DNA of 64,000 bases, taken from contig JARCOQ010000002.1 in NCBI GenBank assembly GCA_029207755.1, forward strand, positions 42,425,744 through 42,489,743, written 5' to 3'. The notes under the pieces are model-generated. The model saw only the letters and a program-made list of their open reading frames with translations. It searched no databases and was not told the DNA's origin. The translations under genes were made by a program, and so were the position numbers. Below are positions 46,901 through 58,900 of the stretch, one piece after another. How positions within the stretch are numbered: position 1 is the stretch's first letter; every line of letters starts with the position of its first letter. The DNA is from Chamaea fasciata (Eukaryota > Chordata > Aves > Passeriformes > Sylviidae).

Positions 46901-49900
46901 CTGGTGACATCTTTTAAAGAAACTATTTTAGCTGAATGCCAAGGCATGATCAAACGAAATGAAACAGAAAGTAAGTGGAGCTTCAAGAGCAGTGCAGGGT
47001 GAACCCTGCATGAACTGCATAAAAATAGATTTGTGTGTAGATCTATCAAATTACTGTTTTTAATAAATGGTGGTAGTGTTTCATATAAAAATATTATTGC
47101 ACCTGAACAATCCCACAAAAAAATGACCGTCATTGATTCTTATTTTTTCTATCACTTTTAAAATCTATATACACAATTTTGAAATCTGTATAATGCATTC
47201 TTCTTTGAATGAATGGATAGCTCTAATATTGCTTGAAAGAAAATATTTTGTGTTCTGTTTTCTTTATTTTTTCCTACACTTACTTGCATCATATTGACCA
47301 ACTGGTAAATGCTCCATATGTCTTTACTTTCTCTTTGAGTACTCCAGATACAAACATTTCCTCTTTGTTTCACCCCACTACCTCTTTACGCCTCGGAAAA
47401 AAGTGAAACATTTCTTTATAAAATATGTTTTTTCTGAAAGGCAGGGAGAAATTTTTCTTACTCTGATTATTGATGTCAGACCTGTAGGTGAAATGAATGA
47501 AGCTTCTGCAAGCTGTTCATAGGGTTTTATAGGTGGTGTGTCAGTGTGAGTATTGAAAGTTAGCTCTGCCTTTTGAAAGTTTGCAGAAGTTTTTTAAACT
47601 CTGCTGCCATAAGCTGAGAAGTTAGTGTGATTCAGAAGTCTTCTGTTGGTCCTGTGTGATAAACTAAATATGTTGTTAAAATATTATAATTCAGGTAGGA
47701 AAAATAAGAAAAAAACCAATCTGAAATCACAGGTTAATTTTTCTTTGAAGTCTTGGCATCCTGCAGCCAGGGAGTATTTACTAATGTCTTCGGAGGTTTT
47801 AATTTCTATGGAAATGAGAACACTGTTTTATGACTTAGAATATTATAGAAAATACTCACTTCTGAAGGCAGCATTTAAGAAAATATTTGACCTCAAAACT
47901 ATGTCATACTGATCTCTTCATCTAGCAGCATGATTTCTGGCAATAGTCCAGAGCTAAATGTAGAAAGCACTGAAACTTCTTACGAGTATATGTTACAGCC
48001 TTTGGGAGAATGCAGGAGGCTTATGTAAATGCAGAGCTTCAGAAGGGTTCATCTGCCAAAGGACTTTTCTTTAGAAACCTGTTGAAATATTTTCACAGCC
48101 CTCTCTTGTGGCTGTGCCTGTCCTGTGGTGGTGCCTGATTGCAGAGCACTTCCGTTTGGTCTGTAAGAACTGTTTCAATTGCTTCAGTGAAGGGTGCAGG
48201 TGCAGAGGACTGAAACGTAATTAAAGACTGGAGCTCTACATAGTAATGTATACATCTGATAGTGTCCTCTGCTTTGCTTATGCATCTGACTTTCTGATAT
48301 TATCTGCCCCAAGGAATTGAGTGATGCTTTCTTTATTAAACAGCACTGACAAAATAAAGCTGTTCAGGTGGGGAGTTTTGGCTGTAAGCTGGGCACACTC
48401 TTGTTATATTGAGTAATATTTAGGTGCTGTGCAAAGACAGGAAGGAATAATGTTTTCCAACTAAAATCTATCAAGTATGTCATAGGTTGCAAACACTTCA
48501 GAATTGACTTCCTGTGGTTTTGTTTGCTTATGGTTTTGGGGAAGGGAGGCCTAAATTTTATTCTTGAAGGGCAACAGAAATAAAAGGTATGCTTGGCTTT
48601 CATGAATACAGAATGAAAGCTGACTTTAAGTGCCCTGAGCATGGATTTCTGTACTCTTCAGTGTAATAATGTGTTCTGAGAGAAATTCCAGTAAAATACT
48701 CCTCTTGGTTTTGTTACTTTGAAATCTGTCTTTGAAGAATTTATGGCCTTTTGGATCCTGCAGTCTTAGAGATGCACCTGGAGTCTGCCATTGCTACTGA
48801 TTCTTAAGAGAAACCACTGATTATTTTTTTAAACTATTTATGGCGTCACTACTGTACAGAAACAGATGTAGAGCCCTTTAATGTATCTTTCTGTTTCTCT
48901 TTTTCTGCCCTCTTTTCTTCCCTTTTACTCTTTTTAAAAGCCTAGATTAAAAGATCCAGTAAAAATTGAGCTTTTTGGACTTTTTGTATGTAAAACAGTG
49001 CTGCCATTTGTTACAGCAGATCTAAATTGCACTGGGAATGCCTCCAGCTACATGTTTGTTTCCTGGTTCCTGAAATGCTGTCTTTCAGCCCATTGCAAGT
49101 TGTCTGTAGTACTACTGCAAGTTCTTATTCAATGTTGTTTGTAGTTTCCATTCTCTTAATTTGCACTGTTATGTTCTAAAAGGATTTTTTTTCTTCGCTG
49201 TGCTTTTCTGTTTGCTTCTGCAGCAGCTGTTGCGGTACAGATGATGGTAGCATATTTCATCCTCAGTGGTGATGGGAACTTGATGTTTGTTGCTGACAAA
49301 AGTAATGCAGAGAAGAAAGCAAAGGCAGGGCCTCTGACTTTCTCTCTTTCAAAGTAGACATAACATTGAGGAACTAAGTGAATCTATTAAATTTTTTTTC
49401 AATCAATAAAGAATCAGAGTCCATTTATTCTGCTTCTTGAAGCAAAGTCCTTTGCCATGCTGAGTTCAAATCTCTGTGGTCTCTTTACAAAAATCTGGTG
49501 ACCTTTATCCCAGTGTTCTTTGTGGACGGCTTTGTCAAGATGATTATTGATGTTTTAGTATCTGTTTGTTTGTTCTTGGTTTTTTTTTGGTTTTTTTAGC
49601 AGGATTGAAATATCTTCACAAAAAGTAGATAAATAAAGCACATCACTTTTTGAAGTTTTTGTACTGCTAACTTTCCAAAAAACTAAATAAACTCTTTGGG
49701 AAGAAGAGCTCACTGTTTGCATTAGTCAGTTTTGGTTACTTCAGAAATTTGCAAGCTTTTATAAAACAAAGCATTTTAAGTGGTGTTGAAACAAAGACAG
49801 GTGTGTTTGGCTTTAATTTAAAAATTTAAAATGTCTTGAATTCATACAGTTTCCCACATAAACTCCTGTAGGTTTCCAACTGAGAGATGTTCTTGCCAGG

Positions 49901-52900
49901 GATTTGAAGGCAGTTAGAACCGGGACTTAATCCAAATTGGCACTAGTTTTAGGGGGATCTTACTCAAGCTTGTGATACTATGTGCATTAGCATACTGTGT
50001 AAGATACTATATGCATAAGGAAGAATTACATTGCAATAAATATATTTTTTTGCCTTTAAAAGAATCTTCTTGTGGGACCAGAATTAGAACAGTACTCAAG
50101 ACATCTTTCTTTTTAAGAGATGAATTGGATTATCTGTTCTTCACATATTTAATGTTCCACTTGAGACATGCCTAGGAGAATTGCAGTATATTTGGGTTTT
50201 ATACAGGTCTTTGACTGGTGGCTTCATCAGTATTTGTATCTTTCAGAGTTGCATTTAATGTTTTCACTGATGGATAAAGTTCCGAATGGCATAGAGCCTA
50301 TGCTAAAAGATTTGGAAGAGCATATTGTTAGTGCTGGACTTGCAGACATGGTAGCAGCTGCTGAAACTATTACTACTGTAAGTGTATTGGATTTTAGTAA
50401 AATAACAACAGGAAAACAACTTTGCAGTAGTTGAAATATTCTCTTATTTGTGGGACAAACGCATGAATGGAAATAATTTTTAAGATTTTATGTTTAGAGA
50501 TCAAATTTTGATCAACTGAAAGTTTTAATTGTCTTTAGGATAACTTTTTATTCTTCATGTTCTGAGTTGTGGCTTGAAAAAGTGATTCTAATTTGCAGTA
50601 AAGGTTATAAATTAAGTGTGTGGGGTGCTTATAGAATACAATTATGCTAGAATCTTAATTTAAAAAGCCTAATCAATTTTTCCAGAATTACAACTTCCTG
50701 ATGAAATTTGACATTTACTTCCAATCTAAGAGTGGCTGTTCAATGTGGAAATTATAAGGGGTTTTTTTTTCCCCACTGTATTTTTTCAGCTTTTTATCAT
50801 CTTTTTTCTCTGGGTCTAGGAGGCCTAGGTGTCTGCAGCAGTTAGGATGTGGCATGTGTCTTTTATTGATCCTTGAAAACGTCCTTTAAAATAGAATGTT
50901 ACTGTATAGTATTTGAAAGTTACAGATTTTTTTTTTTTTTTTTAATATATAAATATATATATATTGGAAATACTGTCCTGGAAGTCTGTGTTTAGGCCTA
51001 CATGCTATAGGGCTCTTCAATCCAGACACTAAAGATACAATGTACATTCACAGTATGCAGGTTTTTTAGGGTACAGCATTTTTACAGATTAGGGAATTAT
51101 GTGTATGCTCACACTGAATTCTGTGGAGCCTTGGTTTTTTATTTGATTTTTGCCTCTTCAGGATTCTGAGAAGTATGTAGAGCAATTGCTCACGCTATTT
51201 AATCGGTTTAGCAAATTGGTTAAAGAAGCTTTTCAAGATGATCCAAGATTTCTCACTGCCAGAGATAAGGTAAGTGTTTCTGCTGGTCTTTTGTTCACTA
51301 TAAGAATTGTTCCAATTTGTGTTATGATGTCTCCAAAACCCTTGTGCCCATTCACTGTTAAATTTAGAAGCTGCTGTTACTCTATTAAATAGGCAGACTA
51401 AAATACTGATGAAACTTACTGTCCACTGAGGAGCTTTTAATTTCTGTTGTAGTCCTGCATAAAGTTGCATATATTCGGCTTTGTAATGTTGTAGAACATG
51501 TACATTAGAAGATGACCTTTGTATTGAGAACCTTAATGTCTTATTCAGCAATAATTTGTGTTTGGAATTTATTTTGTATTTGTCTCATGACTTCAGACGT
51601 GCAACCTGGTCCATGTAATCCCTTCCTAAGTTGTTGTTTAAAGGAAACCACTATGGTAGTGGAAAAGAGGAAAATATCAGTTTATTGTGAAATTGAGTCA
51701 TAGAATTTGAACTCTTAAATTGAAAATAGAATCTGCAAGCTTTGAGCTAATAAATTTTGAGTTAATTCCATATTACAGTAGTGTAAAAAGAGAAAATCTT
51801 TGCAATTCATATGAGAGAGAAATGGAGTGAAGCACTAATAATCTAATTATTTTTCAGGCATACAAAGCAGTTGTGAATGATGCTACAATATTTAAACTTG
51901 AATTGCCATTGAAGCAAAAAGGGTAAGCCATGTAAACTTTATGTGAATCAAGGTTTTTAAAATGTCTCTTCAAAAAGTAATGCTGTGTTTAAATGGGCTT
52001 TGTGTTGTCTGCATTATGGAATTTCAGATTGCTTATTGACCTCTGGTAAGACTCTTTGTGTGGAAGCAGATCAGTGAATAGCAGCCTGGTTCAAACTTGA
52101 ATTTGTTTGTAGTATTTGGGGATCTGTTCTTTTATATTATGAGACAGTTTGTTAGCTGAAGTTCATAATGGCTTCTTGGATTATTAATTCCAAAAACCTC
52201 AGCTGTATAGGTCTGCTGCAACTTCAGCAAAGGTCCTGGGGAAAAAATGAGGCAATAATCTTCATGGGAATAGCTGTGCCTCATTAAGGTGTAACCATCC
52301 ACAAGTTGTTTTCCACCTACTCTTGTGCCAGTTGTGAGTGTGACCTGTCCAGCTGTTGCATTTTTGTTTCAGTGCAGGATTAACCAGGTTAGTTTAAACA
52401 ACTTCCAGTAGATTAGGGAGACCTGCGTGACTCCAGAAGAAGGACCATGCTTACAGTGCCTGCTCTGCTAACTCAGCCAAGAGAAGGTAGCAGTCAGTTA
52501 ATTGATTGTTAACATTTACCGTGTGATGGGCCACTTGAGTGGGAATTTGTATATATTTAGCTGCTTGGGATTGCTTATATATAGTTTTTCATCTGATTTA
52601 CTATGGAAACAAAGCTTTTGTAGCTGGGCTGCCAGCTTCCCTTTCTAATTTCTTCTGGTTAGAAGTGGATGGTTATAAATATATGTCCAGCATCTTGGTT
52701 TGTATTCCTGGGTTTGGTTTCAGATAATGGCAAGCCAGAATAGGGATTAGTCTTTCTCCTTGTATTTATTGGAGGAATGCAGTCACAAAAGACTGGATCC
52801 CTGCTTTCTATACTTTGCATAGATGAAGGTAAGGTAGAGGTGTTTCTTAGGTGTCTTCTAATAGTGTCCTTTCCTCTGGGACCATCCCAATTGATACCTC

Positions 52901-55900
52901 ATTCAAACTGTTTCACTCCTAAAGTGAATGCAGCCTAGTGGTTTTTTAGAAACCACTGTGATTGTGATTGTCTTCTGTTCAGCATTCGTCTTTCCCAGCA
53001 CTTTGAAGCTGTCTAGATATGCAGCCTGGTTTGAGCAAAATGAAACTTCTGTAATATCCAAAAGACTTTGTGATCTGCTTTGTACTTCAAATGGTCTTTA
53101 AGAGGGCAGAAGACATGAGCCTGCAAGCTGCTTTATGAATTAAAAAGGACAAGTTGTGTGAAAAGTGTTTGCTCTGTCTGTACTAATCGATGAGAGGGTG
53201 AAATAATGAGCAAGAAAACTGGATTCCTGAGTTTGCTGTGGGCCCTTGAGTAGCAGTCAAGTTGTTGCCATCTGACTTCAGGGATAGGGGTTGGTCCTTG
53301 CCGTTTGGTTTTATTTACCAGTCTAGACACAGGTTCGGAACAATACCTGTGCTTGGTGCATTTTGAAGAACTACAGTCTGTCTACTGTAGCATCTTGTTA
53401 AACTTTAGTCTGCATTTAATTTCTTAGCTGTTAGTCCATCCTTTATAGCTGTGATGAAATAATTTTATGCTGTTACTATGTGTTAGATGTGTTGAGTTTT
53501 GCAGTCTGTGGAGTGTGGTGCAGGAGGCTGTTCTTGAGACCTCATTACAGCATACTGAGGAGATGGGTGAAACATTTCACTGTAGCATTTGTTAATTCTT
53601 TTCTGGAATACTTCTTTCCATGCAATATTTTGTTGTTTCAAACTGTAGTTTCACCTGTATACTTCATTGTTACAGTTCTAAAATTGTAATTAGTTAAAAT
53701 AAGCTGTAGAAGCTGTCTGAAAGTGTTTGGCAGTATTTATTCTTTCAAGAAGAAAGGGTGTTATCCCTAAGTTTTCATTAGTTTAATGAGGATATAAATT
53801 CACTGCCAGAATCCTTGCCAAGGGGATCAGGAGAGAGTGGTCTGTCTTGTTAACAATGTGACTACTCCAGAATAGCAGGATTCTGTATGGTTTCAAGAAA
53901 TACTGTTCTTCTTTTATCTAGTGTTGGATTGAAAACACAGCCTGAATCCAAATGCCCTGAGCTTCTTGCTAATTACTGTGACATGTTGCTAAGAAAAACA
54001 CCACTAAGCAAAAAACTAACCTCTGAAGAAATTGAAGCAAAGCTTAAAGAAGTGGTATGTTTTTGCTTTCTCAGTTATTCTGAAGAATGAATTTGTTTAT
54101 TTCTTTATGTGGGTTGAGGCCTTCATCTTCAAAAGCAGTTATGCAAGGTGTAATAGTAGAGAAAAGAGTTTGTTATTGTGTGTGTGTGTTTAAATATTGT
54201 AAATCATTCAGTGTTTCATGTCTCCTGTGTCAGTCCACAAAATTGGTATACTAAATTAATGCCTATATGAGACTGTAATTTATTACAATAACTAATATTT
54301 GTCTAGAAAATACAGGAGATTTTTACATACCAGTGTCAATGTCTTTTTTGATTTAAGAGAATTTCTTGATGTTTGACAAATGAAGAAATTGAAGGTATGA
54401 TATAAAACCTTCATTGCTGGTGCCTATGATAGTATTAGTACAGTTGCTCTTAAGGCAATGTCAAGTAGCCTTTCCCTAGTCATAATTTACAATGCCATTA
54501 GATCAGCATTCAAATACTTGTCTGGTTGACAATGCAAATAAATATATGAAACTCTATTTTTGACAGCTTTTGGTACTTAAATATGTACAGAATAAAGATG
54601 TTTTCATGCGCTATCACAAAGCTCACTTAACAAGACGTCTGATATTAGATATATCAGCTGATAGTGAAATTGAGGAGAATATGGTGGAATGGCTCAGAGT
54701 AAGTAGCATCATGTCTGTCTTTGGTTGTGCCTCATTCTTGTGATTAATTAATATTCCACTCTTGAACTTAAATATCTTTCTTGCTTAGGTGAGTTTTATC
54801 TCTAATAGCAGGCCACTCCGGGCGTCTTATGCTTCCCTTCTATCCCAGTACTTAGTGAAAGTAAAACTGTTTGGCTCATCTCTAATAGTGACAGTGATAG
54901 ATTTTAAAATATTTCACATACAATTATCTAAAGGTTTCATATATTCCATATGCAAATAAGCAAAATACATGTACTTGTTTAATTACATAAATAATTTGAG
55001 ATCCATTCTAATTTTGAATTTTTATGTAGATCAGAATAGTATTTGCATGCTTTAAACATTCCTTCAGATCTTGGAACTCATGGATTCCTTAATGCATGCA
55101 TATGTTCTTCAGCACTTGAATTTCTTTAAAAGAATCATCCATCATATGCCCTTAAGGGATAACTACTTACAATCTATGCAAAAACCCCTTTATATTGCAT
55201 TGCAGATTCACTATTACTGTAAAGTGATGATACCAGTGTACTGCTTTGTGCTCTTAATTTATTTGAGTTTATTATTTTAAAAATAAAGCTTTATGTTCAT
55301 AGCTTTCTATGTCATATTTACTCTGTTCTGTTTGTTTATATAGGAAGTGGGAATGCCAGCAGACTATGTAAACAAGCTGGCTAGAATGTTCCAGGATATC
55401 AAAGTCTCTGAAGACTTGAACCAGGCCTTCAAAGAAATGCACAAAAATAATAAACTTGCTTTACCAGGTATTGTTTGCTACTTTTTATTTCTCTTTGTGA
55501 AAAATAGCTCTGTTAAATCTTAAGTTAAAAATTACGTCACCTGCAGGTTGAGCACAGTCTCCGTGGCATTGTTGCCCCTAGACTGGGCGTGTCTGTAGAC
55601 TCTCTGTTCTCCTGCAGTTGATACTAGAGCTGTATCATTCTGTGAGTTGTTTTGGGTTTTGCTTGTGAACAATCTTGCAGATACAGATTGCCTTTTCTGG
55701 TAGACAAATTGCAAGCAGGGGCTTGAATTGGCATCAGCCAGGTGAATGCCTGAACTACCTCCTTTTATGCCCTCATCATTCTTTGAGTGCTCCATGCTGT
55801 GCTCCTCCTTTATCTGCCAGCGGGAGAGCTGGATGCGTGCTATGAAGAGCTTAAATCACATTCTGAGATAGACTGATGAGAGAGGCTGAGGAACATCAAG

Positions 55901-58900
55901 TATTGGACCTGCCCTGCTGAAAACCCTTGAGTAGTGCTTATAAGCATCAGCTGTAAAGCTGCACCAGAGTTTAAGGAGTTCTGCAGCAGCAAGCCAAAAA
56001 AGCAGGTTTCGATCAGTGCTGCTGGTAAAAAGCCAGTGGTGCATAGAGTGCCTTAATGTTTGAGTAGGTAGACACACTGCAACTTCCTGAAAATTCAGTC
56101 CTTTGTAATTGTGTTGAAAGTAGGAAAAAACCCAGAACACCTTGGTTTATCTCGCTGTTACACCTGGAGATTCATTTAATCCAATATCATCTTACAGCTG
56201 ACTCTGTGAATATTAAAATTTTAAATGCTGGCGCCTGGTCCCGAAGTTCTGAAAAAGTGTTTGTCTCGCTGCCCACGGAATTAGAAGATCTCATCCCAGA
56301 GGTCGAAGAATTTTATAAAAAGAATCACAGTGGTAGAAAACTCCACTGGCACCACCTCATGTCCAATGGAATTGTAAGTGTGTAGTTTTCATTGTATCAG
56401 TCTTAATGTCTGCACTCTCTGTGTATTTATAACAGTAAGAAAGTTTGTGATCCAGATAGGCTTATAAGTAAAATTTTCATCCTCTTCACAGATAACGTTT
56501 AAGAATGAGGTTGGCCAGTATGACTTGGAGGTAACAACATTTCAGCTGGCTGTGCTGTTTGCATGGAACCAAAGACCCAGAGAGAAGATCAGCTTTGAAA
56601 ATCTTAAACTGGCAACTGAACTCCCTGATGCAGAACTTAGGAGGACTTTATGGGTATATCCCTTTCTCTTCAAACAGATTGCTTCTAGATTTTTGTGCTC
56701 TAAAATACTGGATTAGTATTTTTAAAGCACTGTCTGATAACACTTTGAAACTGAAATGTGAACGCCTTTCTTGGTAATTAATCAGTTGTAATGCTGGCTC
56801 CTTGCACTGCTGCTGAGCACACACAGCCTTTACATTAACACATTCTCTCTACCCAGTGTTACTTCACAAGCTTTTGGAAACTGCAAGAATTTTTTTACCA
56901 TATGCTGCCTACAGCACAGAGTTATGATTGTGTTTTTTCAAGTGGGTCTGGTCTAATTCTGGGAAATTAGTGACACCTGGTAAATACATGTTGCTTTAAA
57001 ATAACTTCAGTGTTTGCTTTAGCAGGCTTCTAATTGTTTAGCTCATGAATAATGAGAGAAATCATGTAAGTCAGACATAACACCACTTCTGTAGCTGTGA
57101 GTTTGTGTATTTTACTACTGTGTGTGATTTTGCTTATGCTAACCCATTTCAGAAGGTTTGTAAACTGTATTTCTTCTCTGATTTTACTAGTTCCAAACAA
57201 GGCTATGTGGTTCCCTAACTACAGTCAGCACAGCAGTGAATTATGGTTGTAGAAAGTAGTTGTTTCCATTTAGAAAGTCTGGTGTTTTATTTTCATTCTT
57301 TCTCCCCCTCCCCTTTTCTTTGTAGTCTCTTGTAGCATTTCCAAAGCTGAAACGTCAGGTTTTATTATATGAACCTCAAGTCAATTCACCCAAAGACTTT
57401 ACAGAAGGAACCCTCTTCTCGGTGAACCAGGAGTTCAGTTTAATGTAAGATGATGTTTGAAAAGTAAAATAACAATGTACTGTTTTATAACTAAAGGAAT
57501 TCACTTTAACTTGACCTTTGTTCTTGAAAGTTTTCAAAATTAACCTAGACACACGCTTTGCTGCCCTGCCCTCACTTATTTTGGTAAGTCATGCTTCAAG
57601 TAGGTGATTGGACTAGATGACCTGCAGCAGCTCCTTCAAACAAATATTTTTATAATTCTAATTTCTGTGAAATTAAATTTCTTACTCAATTAGTGACGAG
57701 GTGCAAAATTGGAGGCTTTGTTCCAGTTAGCAGTAAGTCCATAACATTTTGGAAGACAGCTCGTAATCAGAGCACTAGATTATTACACACACAGAATTTC
57801 AGAAACAGAGGTGATAAGTTAAAAAAAAAGGAAGTTAAACTGGTGAATAAGAGAGTGTGCTGTGAAGAGCCAGGATTTTTGGTGCGGCTCTCACCAGAGA
57901 GGAGTGTTTATTTCTGTGAGCGTTGCAGTGCTCTTTTACTGGTGCTTTGATAACACAGAGAGAATATCTAAGTGGTACATACTATGTTCAGAATGGTTTG
58001 CTTGCTTCTGCCTGCCTCTACTGTCAGTGACTATGATGAGAACTGGCTCCTTTGCTAGGAACCTCAGATTCTGTGCCTCATTCTAAGCAGCAGCTGGACA
58101 TCTGGATCTGTGGAGAAAGAGTGACGAATCTGTTTTCCCGGGGCTTAGTTTGTTGCCCAGGGCCATAATGCTTATTCCTGTCATCAGGATTCTGAGCTTT
58201 GGGAAATGATGAGAGGACATGACAGAAGACACAGGCTGTAGAGAAAGTTTGTGGGTGACCACTGAAGAATGCCTTCAGCTTTCTTTGTTGCAGTAGCTGG
58301 GTTTTGTCCCAGACAGTTCTTTGATGGAATATTAACTGGTCAAATTTCCTGAACTTTGTTGTAAAACCTTCCTCCAAAGAACCCTACATTTATATAACTA
58401 AATTGAAATATGTTTTTCTGAAATTCTATTGTTTCAGCTACTGGATTTACTTGTAATGATAGCACTATTTAGGTTTCATTGTGTGGAGACATTGGCATTG
58501 AGTTTTGATCTGCCAGACAGCTCTCTCACTGCTGTAACGCTAATAACCTATAAGTATCTGATCTATCATGGTACTTGTTGCTGCTGTAATTGAAGTTTAA
58601 CAGGAATTCTGTAACTGAAAGTGTTTTGGGTTTTGGTTTGGTTTTTTGCTCACTTTTCGTGCAATACAACTTTTTTCAGAAAAAACGCTAAAGTTCAGAA
58701 AAGGGGCAAGATAAATTTGATTGGTCGATTGCAACTGACTACAGAGAGAATGCGGGAAGAGGAGAATGAAGGAATAGTCCAGCTAAGAATATTGCGAACC
58801 CAGGCAAGTAACCTGCTGGAGGAGTACAAAATTCCCCTCTTTCTTTTGTTGTCATTACGTGTTTTCCACAGTAGGATGTTGATATATGAATTGGGTGCCT

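Noticed and set aside
57862..58377. Frames in CUL5 intron 17 as possible extra exons
   Set aside because: The 780-residue cullin frame is complete without them and they show no cullin sequence.
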